A model generated the notes under the pieces. It made no database searches, was not told the DNA's origin, and saw only the letters and a list, made by a program, of their open reading frames with translations. Positions 8,701-16,933 of a stretch of DNA of 42,836 bases are shown here, in pieces; the first letter of the stretch is position 1; each line of letters starts with the position of its first letter. Source of the DNA: Pseudodesulfovibrio profundus. GTDB taxonomy: Bacteria; Desulfobacterota; Desulfovibrionia; Desulfovibrionales; Desulfovibrionaceae. The position numbers and the translations under genes are program-made. Location of the stretch: contig NZ_LT907976.1 of NCBI RefSeq assembly GCF_900217235.1, forward strand, positions 1 to 42,836, given 5' to 3'.

Positions 8701-9427
8701 GTTGCAGGCTGAGGAGTCGCCGGACAACAAGGAAATTCAGAAAATTAAAGAGATGGAGTTGTCGATCTGTAGCCAGGTGGATGTCTGTTATTATCCGTCC
8801 GATGTCGAGGTGAAGGTTATTCAGAAAGAGTTGCCGGAGGTTTTGGCTAAATCCGTGCCTGCATATATTTATGATACCCCCGGTGGTGGTGGAAAGCCTA
8901 TTCAAGAAAGAAAAGGTATCCTCTTCGTCGGCGGTTTTGGGCATCCTCCGAACATTCAGGCTGTTCAGTATTTTCTCGATGATATCCTGCCGCATATTGA
9001 AGCTTCAGGTGAGGATATCCCATTTTATATTGTCGGTTCAAAAACACCAGATTGGCTTAATCGGATTGGTAAGCCAAACGTTCATGTGAAAGGATTTGTT
9101 TCCGAAGAGGAATTAGTGGAACTGTATGGAATGTGTCGCCTCGTGGTGGCCCCACTGTTATATGGAGCCGGAGTAAAAGGTAAGGTCGTTGAAGCTCTTT
9201 ATTATGGTGTCCCGGTTGTCACGACTTCTATCGGGGCTGAAGGTCTGTGTGCGACAGAGGCTGTGATTGTGGCTGACGGCGACAAGGGGTTTGCCGATAA
9301 AATTGTCGAACTCCATGAGGATTTGCATCGGATTGAAAAGCTCTCAGAGGGAGCACACCAGTTTGTTCAGAAATATTTTACCTCAAAAAGTGTGTGGCAG
9401 GTTCTAGGGGAAGACTTTAATATTTAA
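5789..9427 (+). CDS. methyltransferase - repeat helix - two-glycosyltransferase protein
   Basis: This is a 1,212-aa multidomain protein. Residues about 20-165 form a SAM methyltransferase (VLDVASGEGYGSHI, then VVSFETIEHI). Residues 277-438 are nine 18-residue repeats (EQARLEGELAERDKVLVA), within a longer helical stretch to about 520. A GT2 glycosyltransferase starts near 584 (VSVIIPVYNQYEYTRNC, then LLFLNNDTQ). A GT4-like domain fills 848-1212 (GGFGHPPNIQAVQYF, then GAGVKGKVVEALYYGVPVV). ATG 5789 is chosen over GTG 5744 because AAGAG precedes it. A methyltransferase joined to a long helix recalls WbdD, where helix length sets polysaccharide chain length; a ruler role here is inferred. Confidence 0.88.
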   Translation: MSKMMIKDIILPTKEAAECTGERFVFHESVSLEMTCEHIHRYMFAALHVEGKKVLDVASGEGYGSHILSQVAESVAGVDIDTASVQAAREKYQAGNLSFVEADCKAMPFEDSRFDVVVSFETIEHIVECESFVAEVKRVLCDDGLFICSSPNKEEYGKNIPHPNEFHLRELTQDEFVSLIDDEFNHTKVLGQSFFIGSAMSVLDSMKASNLAYFRDTGSGAIASDSVMSAPVYTVVLASNALLPEVPENFYEGNYPRTLLSSLQGGIQERDAAFVREQARLEGELAERDKVLVAEQARLEGELAERDKVLVAEQARLEGELAERDKVLVAEQARLEGELAERDKVLVAEQARLEGGLAERDKVLVAEQARLEGELAERDKVLVAEQARLEGELAERDKVLVAEQARLEGELAERDKVLVAEQARLEGELAERDKVLVAEMERMQTELTALHTQNSELQKKNESSAFGQDEVIRERDRFKLYFEQQVEYSEMLKQSLSYLRHMLTVMAGDTVHVRNSLRWKIGTAIIRFLDATQLQFKSPSRLDRMDRTIAEFRTWESNYDRCERRSESIDACDVQCFELWDKPVVSVIIPVYNQYEYTRNCITSIVKSSIKVPYEIIVADDLSTDETLNLSEEFPFVSVVRNDENLGFLKNCNNAATHAEGDYLLFLNNDTQVMDGWLESLYQTMDADLAIAICGSKLVFPDGTLQEAGGILWRDGSAWNYGRGGDPEASQFNYVKEVDYISGASIMVRRLFWDEVGGFDERYVPAYCEDSDLAFEARKHGYKVVYQPKSVVVHFEGKSHGTDETAGLKAYQVTNNEKLVEKWRDVLERDHLPNGQDPVAARERSIGRKRVLYVDHYVPHFDQDAGSKTAFHYLKLLRESGMAVTFLGDNFARLEPYTEVLQQLGIEVLYGVDWFENWEQWFADNSHLFTHVFLNRPHVALKYVEAIRKYSDCKIVYYGHDLHFLREERRALQAEESPDNKEIQKIKEMELSICSQVDVCYYPSDVEVKVIQKELPEVLAKSVPAYIYDTPGGGGKPIQERKGILFVGGFGHPPNIQAVQYFLDDILPHIEASGEDIPFYIVGSKTPDWLNRIGKPNVHVKGFVSEEELVELYGMCRLVVAPLLYGAGVKGKVVEALYYGVPVVTTSIGAEGLCATEAVIVADGDKGFADKIVELHEDLHRIEKLSEGAHQFVQKYFTSKSVWQVLGEDFNI
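6617..7102 (+). repeat. nine tandem 54-bp coding repeats
   Basis: There are nine head-to-tail units of exactly 54 bp, almost identical at the DNA level. The fifth unit changes one residue (EGGL instead of EGEL). Each unit encodes 18 residues, so copy-number change by slippage or recombination would keep the frame. Eighteen residues equal five turns of an ideal alpha-helix. The DNA identity implies recent expansion or homogenisation. Confidence 0.97.
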
Positions 9428-9580
9428 TATTGTTGATCCTATGTGTTCGCAGTTGCCTATATCGACTTGCCAACAAGGGCGATTGGTATTATGGTCGAAA
9501 GATATAGTCCGCATTATGCAAAGGGCTTTCTATTCATTAATGTTTTTTTAGCTACCCGGTAAATCGAAGTAATAATAAAT
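9428..9580. other. 153-bp intergenic gap before hddA
   Basis: This is the largest gap inside the capsule cluster. It is AT-rich towards its end and holds no open frame worth reporting. No clear terminator hairpin or consensus promoter was seen, but an internal promoter for the hddA-onward genes could lie here. A poor GAAGT stretch is the only ribosome-binding candidate before the ATG at 9581. Confidence 0.4.
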
Positions 9581-10621
9581 ATGTCAATATTCATACGTTC
9601 AAAAGCGCCACTTCGACTCGGTTTTGGGGGGGGCGGTACCGATATTGCTGAATATTCGTCTCGATTCGGCGGGGCAATTATCAACACTACGATTTCCCGG
9701 TATGCTTACGCGACCATAGAGCCCCTGGTTAACGGGACAATCGAACTCTGTTGCACTGATCGCCACCAGTATTCCATACACGAATCCGCCCTAGAATTGG
9801 AGACCCAAAATGGGCAACAGCTTCTGGTTGGGGTATATAATAGAATTGTTCGGGACTATGTCAAAAAGCCTCTTTCCTTTCGTTTAACCACATCGGTTGA
9901 TGCGCCTCCCGGTTCTGGCCTGGGGTCTTCTTCCACGTTGGTTGTCGCTATTTTGGGTGCCTTTTGTGAGTGGCTTAAGCTGCCACTCGGGGATTATGAT
10001 ATCGCTCATCTCGCATATGAGATTGAACGTGTGGATCTCGCTCTTGCCGGAGGCAAGCAGGACCAATTCGCTGCGACTTTCGGTGGGTTTAATTTTATGG
10101 AATTTAACCGTGACGGTTCCACCCTGGTCAACCCGCTCAGGGTCAAGCAGGAATTTGTCAATGAATTGGAACACAATCTATTGTTACTCTATACTTGTGT
10201 GAGTCGAGATTCGGCCACGATCATCGATGACCAGAAGAAATTTGTTAATGAGGACAATCAGAGTCGTATTGAGGCATTGCACAGCGTGAAAAAGTCAGCA
10301 AGCGCTTTGAAAAAGGGGGTCCTGACCGGAGATCTCGACTGCGTAGGCAGGCTGCTTCGTGATGGTTGGGAGAGCAAAAAACGAAGCTCTGATGTTATCT
10401 CCAATCAGAGTATTGATGCAATCATTTCTGACGCATTGAAGGCCGGTGCATTGGGTGCAAAAATATCAGGTGCCGGTGGCGGTGGTTTTATGATGATTTA
10501 CTGCCCTGGTAATACGCGATATGCAGTGCTTGATGCCTTGTCGGGGCACACTGTCGAACCGGCGGATTTTCGATTCGTGAATCATGGTCTCGAGACTTGG
10601 ACACGAAATCATACATACTAA
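9581..10621 (+). CDS. hddA: D-glycero-D-manno-heptose 7-phosphate kinase (GHMP family)
   Basis: This 346-aa protein is a GHMP-superfamily kinase. It shows all three motifs: LRLGFGGGGTDI near residue 12, PPGSGLGSSSTL near 110 and KISGAGGGGFMM near 293. Sequence style and length match HddA, which phosphorylates D-glycero-alpha-D-manno-heptose 7-phosphate at C1 for GDP-heptose. The hddC-like gene at 16934 in the same cluster supports this reading. The isomerase (gmhA) and phosphatase (gmhB) steps are not encoded in the window and would have to come from the host. Confidence 0.88.
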   Translation: MSIFIRSKAPLRLGFGGGGTDIAEYSSRFGGAIINTTISRYAYATIEPLVNGTIELCCTDRHQYSIHESALELETQNGQQLLVGVYNRIVRDYVKKPLSFRLTTSVDAPPGSGLGSSSTLVVAILGAFCEWLKLPLGDYDIAHLAYEIERVDLALAGGKQDQFAATFGGFNFMEFNRDGSTLVNPLRVKQEFVNELEHNLLLLYTCVSRDSATIIDDQKKFVNEDNQSRIEALHSVKKSASALKKGVLTGDLDCVGRLLRDGWESKKRSSDVISNQSIDAIISDALKAGALGAKISGAGGGGFMMIYCPGNTRYAVLDALSGHTVEPADFRFVNHGLETWTRNHTY

Positions 10622-10645
10622 GTTGTAGCAGTAAAAGGACCGCCA

Positions 10646-11458
10646 GTGAAATCAACGAGTAATTTTTTCAGAACTCTTGCAACTCGCTTTGAGAACGAGG
10701 ATGCAAAGGCTCTACAGGAGCTTCTTGATTGGATGCGAACGTCCGGTAATGAAGCTTCTTTCTTTGCTGACAAAGATGTGATGCTTCAGTTCTATTGGAA
10801 TATGCATCCTCGTTTTCAGTTTTTTAAGACCGTTGAACATGAAGGACGGCTGTTGGATGTTGGGGCCGGAAGCGGTGCACTCCAATGCTGGAAGGGATGG
10901 ATGGCACCGGTCAGAGATGACATTCGTTATTTTGCCAACGACCTGACCAAGGGTGAATATTTCGATAATTGTGAAGGTTTTTTTGTACACAACCTGTCTG
11001 AAGAGCCATTCGTTGATCACGTAGCATATTTTGATTCTATCTTTGCTTGTCATGTTCTGGAACATGTCCCGAATTGGGAGCCTTTTTTTGACAATCTGAT
11101 TGGTGCACTCAAGCCAGGAGGGACATTGTATCTAGAGTGGCCCACCAAGAAGAGTGCGTTCTTTCCCCAATTGGCGAAGTTTCACGAAGCAGGCATAGCC
11201 ATATCTACAGTGAATTTCTATGATGACGCTACTCACTTGCATACGGCAGACATTGCAGAAGTATTACCATATCTTAATGATCGTGGGCTGGAAATGACCA
11301 ATATGGGATACATAGAAAACCCATTCCTCGGAGCCGAATTACTCAAGGTCGGCGCAAGGGAGAATGACCAAGAACTCAACACCTACGGACTGTGGATGGC
11401 TCTTGGCTTCTCCCAGTATATTGTAGCGAAAAAGCGGAATGATTATGAAGCTGGCTGA
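10646..11458 (+). CDS. SAM-dependent methyltransferase
   Basis: This 270-aa class I methyltransferase starts at a GTG preceded by AAAAGGAC. Motif I is RLLDVGAGSGALQ near residue 70. A motif III/IV-like segment is FACHVLEHVPNWEPFFDNL, and the post-motif is ALKPGGTLYLEWP. It lies 24 bases behind hddA and overlaps the next gene, so it is co-transcribed. It probably methylates a sugar in the heptose-containing polymer; the acceptor position is unknown. Confidence 0.82.
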   Translation: MKSTSNFFRTLATRFENEDAKALQELLDWMRTSGNEASFFADKDVMLQFYWNMHPRFQFFKTVEHEGRLLDVGAGSGALQCWKGWMAPVRDDIRYFANDLTKGEYFDNCEGFFVHNLSEEPFVDHVAYFDSIFACHVLEHVPNWEPFFDNLIGALKPGGTLYLEWPTKKSAFFPQLAKFHEAGIAISTVNFYDDATHLHTADIAEVLPYLNDRGLEMTNMGYIENPFLGAELLKVGARENDQELNTYGLWMALGFSQYIVAKKRNDYEAG

Positions 11459-12200
11459 AGACTTGCTCGTCAAGCAATTAGAGTCTAAGGGGTATATCGT
11501 TCAAAAGATTAGTGAGGCTTTGCCTGGCATCCCGGAACGAGAAATGTATAAGCCTTTTGTAAACCCGTGGTCCATCTTTAGTCCGTGGGACCATGATGAA
11601 ACCATTCAAGATGTCATAGCTCAACTGGTTTCAAAAGGGCGCATGACTCTTGTTTCACGCGATAGATTGTGGATTCTCATGAACCTGGCAAAACAGGCGT
11701 TTACTCTGGACGGTGAAGTTTGGGAAGCGGGCGTTTACCAAGGAGGTACCGCGCTTCTTTTTCACGAAACTTTGAAGCAAGTTGGTGCTAGCAGGACAAT
11801 CCGTTTGTTCGACACCTTCCAGGGAATGCCCGAAACAGATAAGAACTTCGATAAGCATAGTGCTGGTGACTTCGCTGATACGGATGTGGACGCTGTCAAA
11901 GATCTAGTGGGGGAAGCTGACTACATCGATTTTAGGAAGGGGTTCGTCCCTGATACTTTTGCAGGACTGGAAGACAAAATTATTGCCATGGCTCATATTG
12001 ATTTGGATATTTATCCAGCTATCTTAGCGGCTTGTGAGTTTGTCTATCCACGTATGGCTTCAGGCGGTTTTATGCTTTTCGATGACTATGGCTTCCACTC
12101 ATGCCCTGGAGCCAGAAAGGCTGTGGATGAATTTTTTGCGGATAAGCCAGAAGTGTATATTTCGCTGCCGACAGGGCAGTGCTTCGTCGTAAAATTGTAA
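11445..12200 (+). CDS. TylF/MycF-type sugar O-methyltransferase
   Basis: This protein of about 251 aa has the TylF (macrocin O-methyltransferase) family marks: VWEAGVYQGGTA (SAM site), IRLFDTFQGMPE, AHIDLDIYPA (metal-binding acidic residues) and LFDDYGFHSCPGARKAVDEF. Known members methylate sugar hydroxyls using magnesium. The ATG at 11445 overlaps the upstream gene by 14 bases. In this cluster it is a good candidate for O-methylating a heptose residue. Confidence 0.87.
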   Translation: MKLAEDLLVKQLESKGYIVQKISEALPGIPEREMYKPFVNPWSIFSPWDHDETIQDVIAQLVSKGRMTLVSRDRLWILMNLAKQAFTLDGEVWEAGVYQGGTALLFHETLKQVGASRTIRLFDTFQGMPETDKNFDKHSAGDFADTDVDAVKDLVGEADYIDFRKGFVPDTFAGLEDKIIAMAHIDLDIYPAILAACEFVYPRMASGGFMLFDDYGFHSCPGARKAVDEFFADKPEVYISLPTGQCFVVKL

Positions 12201-12294
12201 GATTGGCATTGGTTCTGAACAGGCATAGAAGGTGCCTAGCGACGGGCCGACTGTTAGTGTGTATATTGGGGTTTGTGATTTATGGAGAGAGTTA

Positions 12295-14502
12295 ATGACA
12301 GTTATATCGGTTCATGTCCCGAAAACGGGTGGTAGTTCTTTCTTGGACATATTAAGGAAAAATTATGGGGCAAAGCTGTTGGTTGACTATGGCTTAGAAG
12401 CTACAACTGCTCTTGCTGCTATGACTTCTGGCGAACATGAAATTGTCCATGGTCATTTTGTTGCAGATAAATATGTTGATGTGCAGGGTGCAAGATATAT
12501 CACATGGTTGCGGGATCCTATCCAGCGTTTGTTTTCACACTATCAGTTTTGGCAGCGTAACAAGTTTCCACGGAGTCCTTTTTGGCGTCAGCAGTATTAT
12601 AACAATTTTACTTTTGAAGAGTTCGCCTTTTCTCCTGCTGTTCGAAATGAGCAGGCCCGATATTTGGGTGGCATGGATATTAAAACTTTTTCATGCATAG
12701 GTATCACTGAGTTCTTTGTAGAAAGTATGGAGCTTTTTTCGAAATCGCTGGGAATGGATATTGAACTAGATAATTTGCCGCAGCATCGTGTGAATACATT
12801 AAGCAAAAAAGGGTATGAGCTTGATGATAAAGGTCTCCGTGCTGCGTTGTATGAATTTCATAGTCTAGACTATCAACTATATATACAAGGGTTGGAGGTG
12901 TTTAAATCTCAGTACAGCCAAGTGTCAGGTTGTTTAGATACCAGGTTCTGGGACTTGCAAAAGAGTAGTCAGAAATCGTTCCCCCCCCAGTTCTCACTGC
13001 AAAAGTTGCTTGCTGAGAAGCAGGTTAGTAATGTTATCGGGACATATTACTATGGTGATGGTTGGCCCATCAATATGTGGGATACTTTCCGTCGGGATGT
13101 AGTCGATGAGTATCTTGATGAGGTCAGGTCTGACGGTTTTAATACGATTATTTTACTTTTTCCAATGTCGCTTTTTAAGCTTAAAAGTAGTAATCAGAAA
13201 GCGCATGAGATTTTTTATAATGACCTAGTTTTTCTTTTAGACAAAATTAGGGACAAAGGGTTGAACTTTATGTTTCGGCTGGGCTATTCTTGGGATGGAT
13301 TCCCTCTCAGCGGAGATCGTGGTCGTGTGGCCTTCTCTGTGTTATGTGAAGGCTCTAGCAAAGATGAGTTTATTGAAGAAGCCCGCCAACTGTATTTGAT
13401 CGCCGAGACATATTCAGAATTTCTTTATGGTTTTATTACATGGGAAGATCTACTAATGTTCCCTTGCAATCGTGCACCCAAAGCTAGTGAGCCGATGAGA
13501 ATTCAATTAGCTACGGAACTTGGTTTTACAGGGAATAGCGGGGCAATCCCAGAAAGGGATTCAGGTGAATTTCTTGGATATCTGGAATTTCTCGATATCA
13601 AATTTACAGATTTATTTATGGATTTGGCAGTAGCCTTTCCAAGGCTGTCTGCTGAGGTTCGTGTCGACACGACTCCCTACAATGATTCGGATGGAGGAGA
13701 GCATCATTATGTTCATCATCGTCAGTTTGTAGAAACTGATTGTGACGTTATTGGTACGTATTTTGCGACATATATGCTGCCTGAAAAGCCAACTCTGAAT
13801 GATATGAAAAGGATTCTAAGCTTTGTACACCGTCAGCTTCAGGTCTCAGATCCTTCTAAAAAGATATTTATAGACCAATTACTTTTGGTCATTGATGAAA
13901 GCATTGGCAAGGGCTATTCAACAATCAGTGAAAAAGTTATTGATGCATTCGTAAAATGGTTTCCTGAATGGCTTGATGCAAACAGTATTGGATATGCCAC
14001 GTGGGCATTTTGTGATTATGTTTGGGATGTGATTTTTAATGGCACTTTTCGATATGGCCCTTTGGGCTGGGAGTTTGGGGGCAATACTATGCTTGTGGAA
14101 AGCGCAGAGACTCGTTACGTGCAAATGGAGTCGGGGGCTTGGTTGAGAGGGGGGAGAATCTTACATTTTGAACCATGGCCTCAGCGTGGATGCATTCAAA
14201 TTGAGTTAGAGGTAGATGATGCCTGCTCTATTACTGTTGAGTTGAGCGATTCCTATACCGTTGAATTGGATAAACGAGACATGTCACAAGTAAGCTCTGG
14301 GAAAAGGCAAGTAATAACGACAGAATTTGAGATTGTTCCCGAGTATTTGAAGATTCTGATAAATGGAGGAGCGGCTAAGATATATCGGGTTGGTTTAGGG
14401 AAGGAAATTAGTTCCTGTGGCGGTAGAGACTTGAATATGAATCATCGGGTTACATCCAGATTGATCAGGGAATTGAATAATAATTACGGTGGAAACTGTT
14501 AG
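12295..14502 (+). CDS. sulfotransferase fused to a glycosidase-like domain
   Basis: This protein of about 735 aa starts at the ATG behind GGAGAG. Residues 1 to about 225 resemble the PAPS-dependent carbohydrate 2-O-sulfotransferase fold: the 5'-phosphosulfate loop HVPKTGGSSFLDIL is at residue 5, and WLRDPIQRLFSHYQF near 70 fits the 3'-phosphate site. After about residue 240 comes an unrelated region that looks like a TIM-barrel glycosidase (VIGTYYYGDGWPINMWDTF, then GFITWEDLLMFPCN). It ends in a beta-rich tail that might bind sugars (WLRGGRILHFEPWPQ). A joint role in sulfating and trimming the polymer is inferred. The second domain is the weaker assignment. Confidence 0.72.
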   Translation: MTVISVHVPKTGGSSFLDILRKNYGAKLLVDYGLEATTALAAMTSGEHEIVHGHFVADKYVDVQGARYITWLRDPIQRLFSHYQFWQRNKFPRSPFWRQQYYNNFTFEEFAFSPAVRNEQARYLGGMDIKTFSCIGITEFFVESMELFSKSLGMDIELDNLPQHRVNTLSKKGYELDDKGLRAALYEFHSLDYQLYIQGLEVFKSQYSQVSGCLDTRFWDLQKSSQKSFPPQFSLQKLLAEKQVSNVIGTYYYGDGWPINMWDTFRRDVVDEYLDEVRSDGFNTIILLFPMSLFKLKSSNQKAHEIFYNDLVFLLDKIRDKGLNFMFRLGYSWDGFPLSGDRGRVAFSVLCEGSSKDEFIEEARQLYLIAETYSEFLYGFITWEDLLMFPCNRAPKASEPMRIQLATELGFTGNSGAIPERDSGEFLGYLEFLDIKFTDLFMDLAVAFPRLSAEVRVDTTPYNDSDGGEHHYVHHRQFVETDCDVIGTYFATYMLPEKPTLNDMKRILSFVHRQLQVSDPSKKIFIDQLLLVIDESIGKGYSTISEKVIDAFVKWFPEWLDANSIGYATWAFCDYVWDVIFNGTFRYGPLGWEFGGNTMLVESAETRYVQMESGAWLRGGRILHFEPWPQRGCIQIELEVDDACSITVELSDSYTVELDKRDMSQVSSGKRQVITTEFEIVPEYLKILINGGAAKIYRVGLGKEISSCGGRDLNMNHRVTSRLIRELNNNYGGNC

Positions 14503-15341
14503 TGTCAATAATAAATGCATATAATTTAGAATTGGTTAAGAGGATCGCTTCCTTCGCCGAGTGGGAGAGGTTTTTCTTATCGAACCCGATAACGGACCCT
14601 AAGCTGATTAATACTCTCGTGGACAGGATTAAGAAACAAGGTTTCCTTTGTTCGTTTTCTGGCGGAAAAGTGGAACCGGGGTTGTTCAATGTGCAATCGG
14701 CTAATTATAGAGAAGATTTTCTTTATAATGGTTTGAATAGTAGATTGAGAGCGGTTATTTGTGAATTGAACAAAGTTGTTGCCGAGAAGGGCGATAACGA
14801 TATTCGGATATATGCCCCTGAAGCTGTAACGCCATTTGCGTTGTTGCTTCGAGGGCGTTATCCGCGATTTCTTGGTTCAGAATATAGTGATGATCAATTA
14901 GTTCGTGACGGCTTATTTCCTATACTATGTGAAGATTTGTTGTCCCTCTCTTTTTCTGATTCAGCATTTGATGTCGTTGTCATCAATGATGTTTTTGAAC
15001 ATGTTCCGGACATTGATAAGTGTCTGGAAGAACTTGCTCGTGTGATTGTCCCTGGCGGTAAACTCATTTCGACCTTTCCATTCAATATGGGGGCGGATGA
15101 GTCCGTTGTGAAAGCCAGACTAACAGATTCGGGCATAGAGCATCTCACTGAGCCTGAGTATCATGGAAACCCGGTTGACCCGCAGGGCAGCCTTGTTTTC
15201 GAGATACCAGGTTGGGATATTCTTGGTAGAGCTCAGGCGGCCGGTTGGAGGAAGGTGGAAATTGTTTATCATCACTCAGCGAAGTATGGCATTATCAGCA
15301 ATGGGTTTTCAGGGATTTTCACTCTGGTTGCAGAAAAGTAA
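14502..15341 (+). CDS. SAM-dependent methyltransferase
   Basis: This 279-aa protein starts at a GTG that shares a base with the previous stop. Its C-terminal two thirds are a class I methyltransferase of the Methyltransf_11 type (LSFSDSAFDVVVINDVFEHVP, then ARVIVPGGKLISTFPF, then EPEYHGNPVD). The glycine-rich motif I is degenerate, the equivalent region being APEAVTPFALL. The EPEYHG...P motif is shared with the next gene (EPSYHGAP), so the two are probably paralogues acting on similar substrates. The N-terminal 90 residues are not recognised. Confidence 0.75.
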   Translation: MSIINAYNLELVKRIASFAEWERFFLSNPITDPKLINTLVDRIKKQGFLCSFSGGKVEPGLFNVQSANYREDFLYNGLNSRLRAVICELNKVVAEKGDNDIRIYAPEAVTPFALLLRGRYPRFLGSEYSDDQLVRDGLFPILCEDLLSLSFSDSAFDVVVINDVFEHVPDIDKCLEELARVIVPGGKLISTFPFNMGADESVVKARLTDSGIEHLTEPEYHGNPVDPQGSLVFEIPGWDILGRAQAAGWRKVEIVYHHSAKYGIISNGFSGIFTLVAEK

Positions 15342-15364
15342 CCTTTTAATATTTGAGTTGTCAT

Positions 15365-16135
15365 ATGGGAAGAGTGTGTCCCGTTTGTAAGAATGATCTG
15401 CATCTGAAAGGTCGAGACGTCATCCCCGATGGACTCAGTGTCCAGTGGAGGTTGGATGTTCAAGAACGCCATGCTGTCAATCGTCGTGAAGGGGATATCT
15501 GCGCCGAATGCGGGAGTTCATTGCGGCTCATCGCTTTTGCCAGCGTTGTCAAAGACGTTTTGCATGGAAGATTTGAAGTGGAGGTGTCCTCTTGGGGGGA
15601 CATCCCTGATGCATTAAGACGATCGGGAAAAGTTTTGGACATATGGGAGTGCAATGATCTTTCCGTGCTGCATCCCTACCTCCAAGACACGCCGGGGCTG
15701 GTTTACACGCAGTATGCGTCAATGTTGCCGGAGGTGCCGTCGGAAGATTTGATGGACCTTGGGTTCGGCGACAATGCTTTTGACCTGATATTGATGACGG
15801 ATGTTCTTGAACATGTCCTGGATTTGGGGGCGGCGCTAAGTGAAATGGCTCGTGTCCTCAAACCGGGAGGGGCGATAGTTCTAACCGTGCCGGTATTGAT
15901 GAACAGGAAAACCAGACAACGGGCTGTTCTGGATTCTTCCGGTGAAGTACGTACCATCCTTGAACCGTCTTACCATGGTGCTCCCGAAGATGAATTGGCT
16001 GATTTGCTAGTGGCTCATGAATTTGGTAGTGATGTGACATCGTTGTTTCAGGACTTTTTTGATGTAGCTCTGCACAATGAAGAGGATCTGCCTTTTGGAG
16101 CCAACACTGTTTTTGTCCTGACTACGAAAAGCTAA
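15365..16135 (+). CDS. zinc-ribbon SAM-dependent methyltransferase
   Basis: This protein of about 256 aa has an N-terminal putative zinc ribbon (CPVC, then CAEC about 35 residues later) and a methyltransferase core (LGFGDNAFDLILMTDVLEHVL, then ARVLKPGGAIVLTVPV, then EPSYHGAPEDE). The ATG at 15365 places MGRVCPVC at the start; the listed TTG at 15353 would add four residues without a ribosome-binding site. It is related to the upstream gene in its C-terminal half. The target is inferred to be the capsule sugar. Confidence 0.77.
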   Translation: MGRVCPVCKNDLHLKGRDVIPDGLSVQWRLDVQERHAVNRREGDICAECGSSLRLIAFASVVKDVLHGRFEVEVSSWGDIPDALRRSGKVLDIWECNDLSVLHPYLQDTPGLVYTQYASMLPEVPSEDLMDLGFGDNAFDLILMTDVLEHVLDLGAALSEMARVLKPGGAIVLTVPVLMNRKTRQRAVLDSSGEVRTILEPSYHGAPEDELADLLVAHEFGSDVTSLFQDFFDVALHNEEDLPFGANTVFVLTTKS

Positions 16136-16151
16136 GTTGAAGAGGGGTCGA

Positions 16152-16909
16152 ATGCTCCAGAGCACCGAAGAAAAAGTTCTACAAAAAAATGGTTCTACCC
16201 TTTTTTGCTTCCGAGCGGCCAGGTTACACCTCCCTACATACCCGAACATATTATTCCTGTTCATGAAACTCGCCGACAGATGATCAGTGGTGCGCTTGAT
16301 CCGCTTTTTGCTGACAAGTGGCATGACATTCGTTGTGTCGATCTGGCCTGCAATCAGGGCTTTTTTTCAATGGAATTGGCTCGTAAGGGGTGCCGTGAAG
16401 TTCTCGGCATCGAGGCCCGTCAGGAGACTGTGAACGAGGCTAATCTCATGCGCGACTGCCTCGGCCTGATGAATGCGACCTATGTGCAGGGTGATGTCAT
16501 GGCCATGGATGGGAGCGAATATGAGGCGTTTGATATAGTGCTCATGCTCGGACTCATCTATCACCTTGAGAACCCGGTTGGCGCCTTGCGCATTGCGAAA
16601 GCTATGACCAAGGGAGTGCTCCTCGTTGAATCTCAGGTCGGCCCAGAGATTGAGGGTAAAATCGACTGGGGGACGTGTGAGATGCAGCAGCCAGTACACG
16701 GAGCCTTTACCATTATCGACGAGACTGAACAGTTTGCCAATCCTCTGGGGAGTGTCACCGGAATAGCCTTGTGCCCAAGCCCTCAGGCTATTGTCTGGAT
16801 ACTCAAAGCCCTTGGCTTTGCGCGGGTGGAGATATTACCTTTACCTGATAATGCGTATGAACAATTTGTTGCCGGAAAGCGGGTGATGATTGCCGCCTAT
16901 ACGGCATAA
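16152..16909 (+). pseudogene. SAM methyltransferase, frameshifted in an A7 tract
   Basis: An ATG at 16152 preceded by AGAGGGG opens a frame reading LQSTEEKVLQKN that ends early. The methyltransferase itself (VDLACNQGFFSMELA, then VLMLGLIYHLENP) is in another frame. That frame has only a TTG at 16205, inside what looks like a conserved segment (KWFYPFLLPSGQVTPPYIP). The frames meet at seven adenines (16183-16189). One extra A would give an intact protein of about 252 aa. It may be off, phase-variable, rescued by slippage, or a sequencing error. The family is CmoB-like/DUF1698-like methyltransferases. Confidence 0.75.
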
Positions 16910-16933
16910 ACCGATATACGACATGAGGTTGCA

